Shown: one piece after another, positions 31,066-38,770 of the stretch
Position numbering within the stretch: the stretch's first letter is position 1
Layout: every line of letters starts with the position of its first letter
Source: UBA932 sp031548545
GTDB taxonomy: Bacteria > Bacteroidota > Bacteroidia > Bacteroidales > UBA932
Assembly: GCA_031548545.1 (NCBI GenBank)
Contig: JAVBQY010000040.1
Span: 1 to 38,770, forward strand
DNA length: 38,770 nucleotides
Reading direction: 5' to 3'
Notes under the pieces: generated by a model
The model's input: the letters and a program-made list of their open reading frames with translations, nothing else
The model's database searches: none
What the model was told of the DNA's origin: nothing
Translations under genes and position numbers: made by a program

Positions 31066-31698
31066 ATGGAATTCATTCTCAGCCTCGTTGACTTTATCCT
31101 TCACATTGACAAACACCTCAATGAAATTATCCGGGACTATCAGGCCTGGACTTATCTCGTCCTTTTCCTCATTATTTTTTTAGAAACAGGACTGGTGGTA
31201 ACGCCCTTCCTGCCCGGTGACTCCCTGCTTTTCGCCGCAGGCGCCCTGGCGGCTACGCCCGGCTCACCCCTGGCCTTGGCATGGTTATTGTTGCTATTGA
31301 TCGTTGCTGCTATACTGGGCGACGCCTTGAACTATTATATCGGAAACAACTTGGGCCATACGATCATCCGAAGACGTTGGGTAAAGCAGGAACATATAGA
31401 CAAGACACACGCGTTCTATGAAAAACATGGTGGTAAAACCATTATTATAGCCCGTTTCATGCCTATCGTACGCACCTTCGCCCCCTTTGTGGCCGGTATC
31501 GGCAGCATGAGCTATAAACAGTTCGCCTCTTATAATGTTATCGGGGGGGTGCTTTGGGTTTCAATCTTCCTTTGTGGCGGTTATCTCTTCGGAAATATTG
31601 AGATCATAAAAAATAATTTTGGGCTGGTAACTATCGGCATTATTATTTTATCCGTTCTTCCGGCTGTTTACGGCTGGTTTCAGGCGCAAAAAAAATAA
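31066..31698 (+). CDS. DedA family membrane protein
   Basis: 210 residues with about five hydrophobic segments. Family marks: FLETGLVVTPFLPGDSLLFAAGAL, GDALNYYIGNNLG, and the conserved arginine stretch KTIIIARFMPIVRTFAPFVAG. DedA proteins act in the inner membrane and are linked to lipid-carrier (undecaprenyl phosphate) recycling and envelope homeostasis. It is eight bases after dapH and 19 before the peptidase gene, so possibly cotranscribed with dapH. Confidence 0.92.
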   Translation: MEFILSLVDFILHIDKHLNEIIRDYQAWTYLVLFLIIFLETGLVVTPFLPGDSLLFAAGALAATPGSPLALAWLLLLLIVAAILGDALNYYIGNNLGHTIIRRRWVKQEHIDKTHAFYEKHGGKTIIIARFMPIVRTFAPFVAGIGSMSYKQFASYNVIGGVLWVSIFLCGGYLFGNIEIIKNNFGLVTIGIIILSVLPAVYGWFQAQKK

Positions 31699-31717
31699 AA
31701 ACCTCATCAATAACAAT

Positions 31718-33751
31718 ATGAAACGATTAATTTATTTCACAGCAGGTATTATGTTAATGACAGCTTGCAACAGTAATCCCAAGGTGTCGGGGCTTGACCT
31801 CACAGACCTTGACACCACAGCCAATCCGGCTGATGACTTTTACCAGTACGCCTGTGGCGGCTGGATGGCCAAGTATCCTTTGCAACCCGAATATTCCCGT
31901 TTCGGCAGTTTCGATAAACTGGGCGAAGACAACGTAAAACAGGTTAACGACCTGATCACCGAGCTGGCTGCAAAGCAAAACGAAGCAGGCAGTGTAGCCG
32001 ATAAGATCGCCACCCTCTACAATGTGGGCATGGACTCTGTTACCCTTAACCAACAAGGCGCCGAACCGATTAAAGCCTTGCTGCAGGAAATAGCCGCCCT
32101 TAACGGAAAGCCGGCTTTTCAGGCGCAAATCACCAAGATGCACAAGCAGGGTATTCATCCCTTCTTCGGCGTTTTCTCCGAGGCGGATTTTACCAACAGC
32201 AGCATGAATATTGCCTGGCTGTACCAGACCGGCCTGAGCCTGGGCGATCGTGATTATTATCTCGAGCAGGATGCCCGCAGCATCACCATCCGCGAAGAAT
32301 ATGTGAAAATGTTGACCAACATGTTCCGCCTTTCCGGCTATGACCAGATGGCAGGCCTGCAGGCCGAAGCATTGGCGGCTAATGTACTCGCCATGGAAAC
32401 GACCCTGGCCAACGGCTTTATGAACCGCCTTGACCTGCGCGACCCGTATAAGACCTTTAATAAGAAAGAGGTGGCGGCACTGGATACCATTATCCCCGAA
32501 TTTGATTTTGCCGCTTATTTTGCCGCCTTGGATCTTAAAGACCTTACTTCTTTGAACGTGGCGCAGCCCGAATACATCAAAACGGTAAATAACGTATTGA
32601 AAACGGCGAAACCCGAAGATGTGAAAGCCTACCTGGCCTGGAACCTTATCCGCTCTTCTTACGCTTACCTGAGCGATGACTTTGTGAACGCCGGCTTCGA
32701 CTTCTACGGCAAAGTGCTTTCCGGCCGCCAGGAGCTGCAACCCCGTTGGAAACGCGTGGTAAACACCGTAAACGGCACCCTGGGTGAGGCCGTAGGACAA
32801 ATCTATGTTGCCAAATATTTCTCTCCCAAGGCCAAAGAAAACATGCTGCAATTAGTAAGCAACCTGCAGACGGCGCTGGGCGAACGCATACAGGCCGCCA
32901 GTTGGATGGATACGATTACCAAAGCCAAGGCCATGGATAAATTACATTCCTTCCGTGTAAAAATCGGTTACCCCGACAAATGGCGCGACTACGCACCGCT
33001 TGAGGTAAAAACCGACAGCTACCTGGCCAACATCCTTCGTTCTAATGAATTTGATGTAGCCTATGACCTGGCCAAGATCGACAAACCGAAAGATGTGACC
33101 GAATGGGGCATGACGCCACAGACCGTAAACGCTTACTATAACCCCACCACCAATGAAATCTGCTTCCCTGCGGGTATCCTGCAGCCGCCTTTCTATTATG
33201 CGGATGCGGACAATGCGGTGAACTACGGCGCTATCGGGGTAGTGATCGGTCATGAGATGACCCACGGTTTCGACGACCAGGGACGTCAATATGACCAGGA
33301 CGGTAACCTGAAAGACTGGTGGCAGCCGGCTGATGCCGAAAACTTTACCCAACGCGCCAAGGTGCTGGTCAACTTCTTTAATAATATAGAAGTAGCCCCT
33401 GGTGTGAAGGCCGACGGCGAATTTACCCTGGGTGAGAATATTGCCGACAACGGCGGTTTACAGATCTCTTTCCAGGCCCTGCAAAGCGCTATGGCCAAAG
33501 GCGAAGTAAGCAAGGACAAGATGGACAGCTTTAGCCCCGAACAGCGCTTCTTCCTGGCTTATGCCCGCGTATGGGCCGGCAATATCCGCGATGAGGAAGT
33601 GCTGCGCCGCACCAAAACCGACCCGCACTCACTGGGCAAATGGCGCGTAAATGCCACCCTGCCGCATATCGAAAGCTTTATCAAGGCCTTTAATGTAGCG
33701 CCCGGTAACGGCATGTACCTGCCCGAAGACCAACAAGCGCATATCTGGTAG
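31718..33751 (+). CDS. pepO: M13 family metallopeptidase lipoprotein (PepO/neprilysin-like)
   Basis: 677 residues. The N-terminus MKRLIYFTAGIMLMTAC is a lipoprotein signal with the acylated Cys near residue 17. The mature start NPADDFYQYACGGWMAKYP is the M13 N-terminal signature. The zinc site is IGHEMTHGFDDQGRQYD (His512, Glu513, His516), with the third ligand Glu573 in GENIADNGG. The NAYYNPTTNEICFPAGILQPP substrate-site loop and the C-terminal LGKWRVNATLPHI are also present. It probably degrades peptides in the periplasm or at the cell surface. A terminator follows. Confidence 0.94.
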   Translation: MKRLIYFTAGIMLMTACNSNPKVSGLDLTDLDTTANPADDFYQYACGGWMAKYPLQPEYSRFGSFDKLGEDNVKQVNDLITELAAKQNEAGSVADKIATLYNVGMDSVTLNQQGAEPIKALLQEIAALNGKPAFQAQITKMHKQGIHPFFGVFSEADFTNSSMNIAWLYQTGLSLGDRDYYLEQDARSITIREEYVKMLTNMFRLSGYDQMAGLQAEALAANVLAMETTLANGFMNRLDLRDPYKTFNKKEVAALDTIIPEFDFAAYFAALDLKDLTSLNVAQPEYIKTVNNVLKTAKPEDVKAYLAWNLIRSSYAYLSDDFVNAGFDFYGKVLSGRQELQPRWKRVVNTVNGTLGEAVGQIYVAKYFSPKAKENMLQLVSNLQTALGERIQAASWMDTITKAKAMDKLHSFRVKIGYPDKWRDYAPLEVKTDSYLANILRSNEFDVAYDLAKIDKPKDVTEWGMTPQTVNAYYNPTTNEICFPAGILQPPFYYADADNAVNYGAIGVVIGHEMTHGFDDQGRQYDQDGNLKDWWQPADAENFTQRAKVLVNFFNNIEVAPGVKADGEFTLGENIADNGGLQISFQALQSAMAKGEVSKDKMDSFSPEQRFFLAYARVWAGNIRDEEVLRRTKTDPHSLGKWRVNATLPHIESFIKAFNVAPGNGMYLPEDQQAHIW

Positions 33752-33781
33752 GCCTATACCCTGCCATTGTATAACAGCGTG

Positions 33782-33806
33782 AAAGGCAGCCTTAATGGCT
33801 GCCTTT
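33782..33806 (+). terminator. Terminator after the M13 peptidase gene
   Basis: AAAGGCAGCC pairs with GGCTGCCTTT around a 5-base loop, followed by an interrupted T run. Confidence 0.8.
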
Positions 33807-33807
33807 C

Positions 33808-33838
33808 TTTGTTTTATGCCTTAAAATGCCTATATTTG
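33808..33838 (+). promoter_or_regulatory. Promoter of the GH3 gene
   Basis: A -33 TTTG (33808-33811) and the -7 box TATATTTG (33831-33838) with 19 bases between them, near-ideal for Bacteroidota. Confidence 0.65.
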
Positions 33839-33851
33839 ACGCGCAAATCGT

Positions 33852-36065
33852 ATGACCATGAAAAAACTTTTCTTCCCCGTTTTCCTTGCTTTTTTACTGT
33901 CCGCCCTGCCGGCCCCCTCTCAACTCCCGGCTTACCTTGACTCCTCCAAGCCCATGGACGAGCGGATTGAGGATGCCCTGTCCCGCATGACCCTGGAAGA
34001 AAAAGTAGCGCTCTGCCACGCCCAGTCTAAATTCAGCTCGCCGGGCGTACCGCGCCTCGGTATTCCCGAGAACTGGGCTACGGATGGCCCGCACGGCATC
34101 CGGGCCGAGGTGTTCTGGGACCAGTGGAACCAGGCCGGCTGGACCAATGACTCGTGCATGGCTTTTCCTGCCTTGACCTGCCTGGCCGCCGGCTGGAATC
34201 CCGAACTGTCTTTGCTATACGGACAATCCATAGGGGAGGAAGCCCGTTACCGCAATAAAAACATCTTGCTGGGCCCCGGCGTAAATATCTACCGCACGCC
34301 GCTCAATGGGCGTAATTTCGAATACATGGGGGAGGATCCTTTCCTGGCCTCCCGCATGGTGGCGCCCTATATTCAAGGGGTACAATCCAAGGGGGTAGCC
34401 GCCTGTGTCAAACACTTCGCCCTCAACAACCAGGAAGAGAACCGCCATACGGTAGACGTGGCGGTAGATGACCGCGCGCTCTATGAAATCTACCTGCCCG
34501 CCTTTAAAGCGGCCGTGCAGGAAGGACAGGCCTGGAGCATCATGGGCGCTTACAACCGCTACAAAGGCCAATGGGCCTGCCACAATCAGTATTTATTGAA
34601 TGATATCCTGCGCGGCGAATGGAAGTTTGACGGCGCCGTCGTCTCTGACTGGGGCGGAGTTACCGACACCCGCCAATCTATCTACAACGGCCTGGACATG
34701 GAATTCGGCACCTGGACCGACGGACTGACCGAAGGCAAGAGCAGCGCCTATGACCATTATTACCTGGCCCGTCCCTTTCTCCGCCTATTGCAATCCGGAG
34801 AAGTGCCTGTGGCCGAGGTCGATAAAAAAGTGCGGAATATTTTAAAACTCATCTTTCGTACCAACATGAACCCTCAACGTCCCTGGGGCGCCTTTGTCAA
34901 TGAAGCACACCGGGCGGCGGGGCGGAAAATTGCCGAAGAAGGCATTGTATTGCTGCAGAATAAAACCGGTCTGCTGCCGGTAGATACCTCCACCGTAAAA
35001 AAAATTGCCGTTATTGGGGAGAACGCCGTCAAAATGATGACCGTTGGCGGCGGCAGTTCATCCCTCAAGGCCAGGTATGAAATCCTGCCCATAGACGGTA
35101 TCCGCCAACGTTTTGCACCGCAGGCCGAAGTCCTTTACGCCCGCGGCTATGTGGGCGAGGCGGCTGCCGTACAAGACGGCCTGCAGAGCGCTGCCATCAG
35201 TGACCACCGTTCGACAGCCGAACTGCTTTCCGAGGCGCGGGAATTGGCCCGGCAGGCCGACCTGGTAATCTTTGTCGGCGGATTGAACAAAAGCAAATAC
35301 CAGGACTGCGAAGGCGCGGACCGTCGCGGGCTCGGCCTGCCTTACGGACAAGATACGCTGATCCGTGAACTGGTGAAAGTCAATAAAAACCTGGTCGTAG
35401 TGCTGATCTCCGGCAATGCCGTGGCCATGCCCTGGGTCAATGAGGTTCCTGCGATTGTGCAAAGTTGGTATAACGGCTCCGAGGCCGGTAGCGCCCTGGC
35501 CGCCGTGCTCTCCGGTGATGTGAACCCCTCCGGTAAACTGCCCTTCACCTTTCCCGTAAAATTAACGGACAACGGCGCCCATGCCCTGGGCGCTTATCCG
35601 GGTGATTCCGTCGTCTCTTACAAAGAAAGCATTTTTGTGGGTTACCGTTGGATGGACCAACATAAGATCAAGCCCCTTTTCAGCTTCGGACACGGCTTGA
35701 GTTATACGACCTTTGCCTACGGAAAGGCGGAAATCAGCCAAAAAACAATGACGGCATCCGACAGCCTGCGGGTCTCCCTTACGCTCAAAAATACCGGCTC
35801 CCGCGCCGGGGCAGAGGTCGTGCAGTTGTACATAGGCGATCTGAAATCCTCCCTGCCCCGCCCCCCGAAAGAACTGAAGGCATTCCGCAAAGTATACCTC
35901 CGGCCGGGCGAAAGCGCTACCGTGACCTTTACCATAAGCCGTGACGCCCTGTGCTTTTTTGATGACAAAAAGCACGAATGGGTGGCCGAGCCCGGGGACT
36001 TCGAGGCCTATATCGGCGCCTCGTCTACGGATATCCGCACAAAGGTAAAATTCAGTTTATTATAG
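33852..36065 (+). CDS. Glycoside hydrolase family 3, exported beta-glucosidase-like
   Basis: 737 residues from the first of two in-frame ATGs six bases apart; the second (33858) gives a cleaner signal peptide MKKLFFPVFLAFLLSALPAP. The GH3 N-terminal barrel carries WATDGPHGIR, the KHFALNNQE motif, and the catalytic aspartate in VVSDWGGVTDTRQS (about residue 266). The GH3 C-terminal domain begins near AGRKIAEEGIVLLQN and includes FVGGLNKSKYQDCEGADR. A fibronectin-III-like domain closes the protein (LKNTGSRAGAEVVQLYIGD). Family members release glucose, xylose or other sugars from beta-linked oligosaccharides in the periplasm. No SusC/SusD pair or other carbohydrate genes adjoin it, so the substrate is open. 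Confidence 0.93.
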   Translation: MTMKKLFFPVFLAFLLSALPAPSQLPAYLDSSKPMDERIEDALSRMTLEEKVALCHAQSKFSSPGVPRLGIPENWATDGPHGIRAEVFWDQWNQAGWTNDSCMAFPALTCLAAGWNPELSLLYGQSIGEEARYRNKNILLGPGVNIYRTPLNGRNFEYMGEDPFLASRMVAPYIQGVQSKGVAACVKHFALNNQEENRHTVDVAVDDRALYEIYLPAFKAAVQEGQAWSIMGAYNRYKGQWACHNQYLLNDILRGEWKFDGAVVSDWGGVTDTRQSIYNGLDMEFGTWTDGLTEGKSSAYDHYYLARPFLRLLQSGEVPVAEVDKKVRNILKLIFRTNMNPQRPWGAFVNEAHRAAGRKIAEEGIVLLQNKTGLLPVDTSTVKKIAVIGENAVKMMTVGGGSSSLKARYEILPIDGIRQRFAPQAEVLYARGYVGEAAAVQDGLQSAAISDHRSTAELLSEARELARQADLVIFVGGLNKSKYQDCEGADRRGLGLPYGQDTLIRELVKVNKNLVVVLISGNAVAMPWVNEVPAIVQSWYNGSEAGSALAAVLSGDVNPSGKLPFTFPVKLTDNGAHALGAYPGDSVVSYKESIFVGYRWMDQHKIKPLFSFGHGLSYTTFAYGKAEISQKTMTASDSLRVSLTLKNTGSRAGAEVVQLYIGDLKSSLPRPPKELKAFRKVYLRPGESATVTFTISRDALCFFDDKKHEWVAEPGDFEAYIGASSTDIRTKVKFSLL

Positions 36066-36374
36066 TAGATTTTTTGTAAAAGGCGGCCGTTGAAACCCTG
36101 AGGCACAAAATCCAGCCCGTGTAGTTTCTTGTGTGCGGCAACGAACGCAGGAATGAAGCCCTGCTTTTGCCCCGCCATATGGTGAGCGGGTAAACGCCGC
36201 GCCACCGCCGGGCGGAAGCACAGCCGCAGGTCGGCGGCCAGCGCCCTGCCCCCCCGACCCTAAGGTTGCGGGGGCAGGCGGTCGCTTGAGGGTGTGATTT
36301 TCGTGTCGGCTTGCTGCACTCTGCTACGTGGGTGAAGCAAGCCGATAAACGAAAAAACTAAAATACAAGAGTTC
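36066..36374. repeat. Gene-free gap with two inverted repeats
   Basis: GC-rich and without a supported gene. CCTGCCCCC (36245-36253) pairs perfectly with GGGGGCAGG (36270-36278). A second pair, 36298-36314 with 36337-36355, joins TCGGCTTGC to GCAAGCCGA plus flanking TTTTCGT/ACGAAAA. The second may end transcription of the minus-strand surface-protein gene, but there is no T run. It could be a dispersed intergenic repeat. Confidence 0.5.
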
Positions 36375-38345
36375 CTATTTCACGCACCGGACCGCCAGCC
36401 CAGCAACTTTTTTACCGCTGGTATTTACAGGCTGGCTGTTAGTATTCGTGAACGAGTACTTCGCACCGCTACTCAAGCCTTCGTCTGGATTTCCCCAATA
36501 TATTGCCCCCGCACCATGCTCCGTGGGACTACCATCCGCATCGTTGCGGAAGCCCGTCGCTGGCAGAAATATGCAATCGGTTGGAGCTGGAAGCGAGCAC
36601 GTGCTCGCGCCCGGACCGTAGAACCGCCCGGCCACTGCGTTCCCTTTAGCACCGCCAGCCCGCCAAACCGAACCGGCAGCATCCAAGGCCTTAACCTCCG
36701 CCTGGGTCGGCAAGCGCCAACCCTCCGGACAAGGATAACCATTAGACCAACTTGAGGCGGAACTTGTCCCGGAAGTCCAGTTAGACGCACCGCCGCTCAC
36801 AGGCCAAGCCTTAGACGGTTTGTTCCACTGCACAAAGGGGGTATAGGTATCCGGCCTGGCGGCAAAGACCCAAGCTCCGCCCGTGCCGGAGGCGGTGGTA
36901 TAGGTAGAATTACAGCCCGCCCAGGTGGTGGTACCTAAGGTGTAGCCCGGGGTCGTACAACTGCCGCCGGTGCCGCAGGTAGTACTTGCAATCGTCACCG
37001 TATCACTCATGACCGACCAGCAGCTGTCAGGGCTCTGCACCTGGCCCATATAGGTGCCGGCGCCTACGTTGGCGGTTTGAGCAGTAGTACCATTAGAAAA
37101 TTTGTAGGCTGTATAGTCGGTTGGCAATGCTATGGTAGTAGTGGAGCCGGAGCAGACCGTCAGTGTACCCGCGGTGAGGGTGGGCTTGGGCGGCACTACA
37201 TTTATGGTAGAAGCCACAGTAGTGGAAGTCACCGAACAACCGTTGGAATTGGACACCACCGCATAGACATTGCCTGCGGTAGCGGTAGTAAAGCTATTGG
37301 TGGTATTGCCCGTAGCACTGCCGCCCTGGTACCAGAGGTAATAAGGCCCCGCACCGGAACCCGCGGTAGCCGCCACCGTGAAAGTGTTGGTATTGCCGGC
37401 ACATACGGCAGCCGCTACGGGCTGCGTGCTGATCACAGGCAGGGCGTTCACCGTAGCCACTACGGCAGTACGTGAAGCAGAAGTACATTGCGTCCCCGTA
37501 TTGCGCGCCTGGGCGTAATAAGTAGTATTGCTTGCAACAGAAGGACTGTAGGCCGTGTTACCGGAAAGCAGCAAGGTTCCATCTGTAGCGGCGCTGTACC
37601 AGTCAATGGTAGCCCCTGCAGAGGGCGTAGCAGACAGTGTGACCACTCCGCTGCCGCAACGCGCAGCACCGCTGCTACCAGTGACCGTGGGCAGCGCTCC
37701 TGCGCAGTCTACCAGTCCGCTGTTGCCTGTAAGGTCTTTGTACTCCTGTATCCTGTAACCCGCAGGCAGGGTCCAGGAAGCCTCACTGGAAGGGAAGGTC
37801 ATCGTCCCGCCCGCACTGTTGACTATGATACCGCAAAAGGGCGCGGTACCCACCAATGCTACGGTATTAAAGCTGCCTGCCACGCCATAGGTAGCCAGGG
37901 GCGGATAATCCAGTGCATAGACACAGGGCTTACTAATGGTCACCCCTGCCTGCGGCGTTACCCGCACAGTCAGCGTCGCGGCCCTGTCCACCGCACGGGC
38001 CTGCCCGTCCACAAAGAACCCTGCGGTATTGCCGGCCACCAACCGCGCCCTGGCGCCCGGCCAGGTCGCCTGCCCGGCGGTCACGGTCGCCCCGGCAATG
38101 GGCAATCGCCTGCGCTCCCCACTGGCCGGATCCTTATAATCTATCAACACCCACACCGAATCCGACCAGGGCGTCACCCGCCCACCGGCCGGCCCCCAGG
38201 CGATATCGAAACTCAAGGTATTATCTCCGTAAGCGGTCAGCTTACCCACCGTCACCGGCTGTGCGGAAAGCACCCCCACCAGCGGCCCGGACAAGAGTAG
38301 CAACACAACAAATAAACAACTAAGCAATAAACAAATCTTCTTCAT
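36375..38345 (-). CDS. Secreted Ig-like / FISUMP-domain surface protein
   Basis: 656 residues. Signal peptide at residues 1-29 (long Leu/Val core ending in LSAQ). An N-terminal beta region follows to about residue 220. Then come at least two Ig-like repeats: CGSGVVTLSATPSAGATIDW with TTYYAQARNTGTQC, and ISTQPVAAAVCAGNTNTFTV with VYAVVSNSNGC. A third related segment has TVCSGSTTTIALP. The last 190 residues form a FISUMP-like domain: NGYPCPEGWRLPTQAEVKAL, FLPATGFRN, IYWGN and the terminal VAGLAVRCVK. Such proteins are abundant in some Bacteroidales and are thought to be exported to the surface; function unknown. Very Thr/Ser/Gly/Ala-rich. No sorting tail is seen after the FISUMP domain. Confidence 0.8.
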   Translation of the reverse strand: MKKICLLLSCLFVVLLLLSGPLVGVLSAQPVTVGKLTAYGDNTLSFDIAWGPAGGRVTPWSDSVWVLIDYKDPASGERRRLPIAGATVTAGQATWPGARARLVAGNTAGFFVDGQARAVDRAATLTVRVTPQAGVTISKPCVYALDYPPLATYGVAGSFNTVALVGTAPFCGIIVNSAGGTMTFPSSEASWTLPAGYRIQEYKDLTGNSGLVDCAGALPTVTGSSGAARCGSGVVTLSATPSAGATIDWYSAATDGTLLLSGNTAYSPSVASNTTYYAQARNTGTQCTSASRTAVVATVNALPVISTQPVAAAVCAGNTNTFTVAATAGSGAGPYYLWYQGGSATGNTTNSFTTATAGNVYAVVSNSNGCSVTSTTVASTINVVPPKPTLTAGTLTVCSGSTTTIALPTDYTAYKFSNGTTAQTANVGAGTYMGQVQSPDSCWSVMSDTVTIASTTCGTGGSCTTPGYTLGTTTWAGCNSTYTTASGTGGAWVFAARPDTYTPFVQWNKPSKAWPVSGGASNWTSGTSSASSWSNGYPCPEGWRLPTQAEVKALDAAGSVWRAGGAKGNAVAGRFYGPGASTCSLPAPTDCIFLPATGFRNDADGSPTEHGAGAIYWGNPDEGLSSGAKYSFTNTNSQPVNTSGKKVAGLAVRCVK

Positions 38346-38770
38346 GTTATTAAAAGTGATTAAGAGACTAAGAAAGCAAGGAACTAAGGGCCTGATAGAC
38401 TAAGTGATTAAGAGAAAGACAAAAAGCATTTTTGCAGTTAAGGACCGGCCTACGGGAACCGGCGTGAAGAAAACCGGAAGTGAGGGCGTTAAAAAACAAG
38501 GGTTGTTTGAGCGGCGAAGCCGTGAGTTCCCTTGTTTTAGCCTGAACGCACGGTTTTCCGCCGGTTATCGTCAGCCTTGACCTTTTGGTACTTTTGGGTC
38601 AAGCCAAAAGTACATAAAGAAAATAAGGAGCCGCCGCCCCGCGGCACATCGCGACACATAACAACAGTAACAAGAAGTGTAGGCGAGCGTGCAGCTCCTT
38701 AAGCAACAGACAATAAAAACCCCTGCCGCAAAATAATTTTGCAGCAATAGCATTTACACTTTAAATGGTT
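38346..38770. repeat. Gene-free right end with repeats and hairpins
   Basis: Upstream of the surface-protein gene. A 12-base direct repeat GTGATTAAGAGA occurs at 38356-38367 and 38404-38415. A long interrupted palindrome spans about 38469-38558; its core AAAACAAGGG (38493-38502) pairs with CCCTTGTTTT (38529-38538), and the outer arms are GAAAACCG/CGGTTTTC. A perfect 10-base stem GTACTTTTGG/CCAAAAGTAC occupies 38588-38613. From memory, the last two resemble intergenic repeats scattered through Bacteroidota genomes. No open frame here is convincing. Confidence 0.6.

Noticed and set aside
36593..36608. GCGAGCACGTGCTCGC, a 16-base palindrome with a CACGTG core, as another parS
   Set aside because: Only the central six bases match parS; the arms differ and it lies in coding sequence with no cluster around it.
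37077..38300. Long plus-strand frames opposite the surface-protein gene
   Set aside because: Mirror images of a GC-rich, low-complexity coding sequence; no signal peptide or family motif.
38571..38753. A 60-codon minus-strand frame at the right end
   Set aside because: It runs through an intergenic hairpin, is cysteine/tyrosine-rich without a domain, and has no start signal.

Overview
The window looks like chromosomal DNA of a Bacteroidota bacterium, most likely order Bacteroidales. The grounds are: promoters with the Bacteroidota -7 box TAnnTTTG in front of many genes, few Shine-Dalgarno sites, a TonB-dependent receptor with the RWSRK-type leader, TonB-family proteins, a FrdA/FrdB pair of the Bacteroides type, and a FISUMP-type surface protein. 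No species can be named from the sequence. No rRNA, CRISPR array, phage or intact insertion sequence was seen.

Layout. 1-1141 is AT-rich and decayed: a partial thioredoxin-like end, a PH-like membrane protein, then remnants of an exported protein and of glucose-6-phosphate isomerase. 1142-5871 (minus) holds a three-gene lipoprotein/membrane operon and adenine deaminase. 5872-7039 has no gene; it is an array of alternating ~230-base repeats, most junctions carrying a parS site. 7040-11828 (minus) is mnmG (with two more parS sites inside its reading frame), a TonB-dependent receptor and ybeY. From 11926 nearly everything is on the plus strand: mdh, two TonB C-terminal-domain proteins around tRNA-Ala(GGC), hflX, frdAB and an SDR oxidoreductase. 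The AT-rich 310-base gap at 20139-20448 contains DnaA-box-like sites. It is followed by nadA-ruvB, mpg (minus), a scar of a type I restriction locus (dinD plus dinD and hsdS fragments), the lysine/diaminopimelate cluster lysA-lysC-dapF-dapA-dapB with a GT11 fucosyltransferase and dapH, then dedA, an M13 peptidase and a GH3 glycosidase. The last 2.7 kb is a minus-strand Ig-like/FISUMP surface protein flanked by inverted repeats.

How it fits together. The parS cluster, mnmG, the change of dominant gene strand near 11.9 kb and the DnaA-box gap at 20.1-20.4 kb all point to an origin-proximal segment holding the chromosome's ParB-binding centromere and possibly oriC. The metabolic genes cover C4-dicarboxylate metabolism (mdh, frdAB), NAD synthesis (nadA) and DAP/lysine synthesis by the acetylase branch (dapH). 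The strongest novelty candidate is the centromere-like higher-order repeat array together with the in-frame parS insertions in MnmG.
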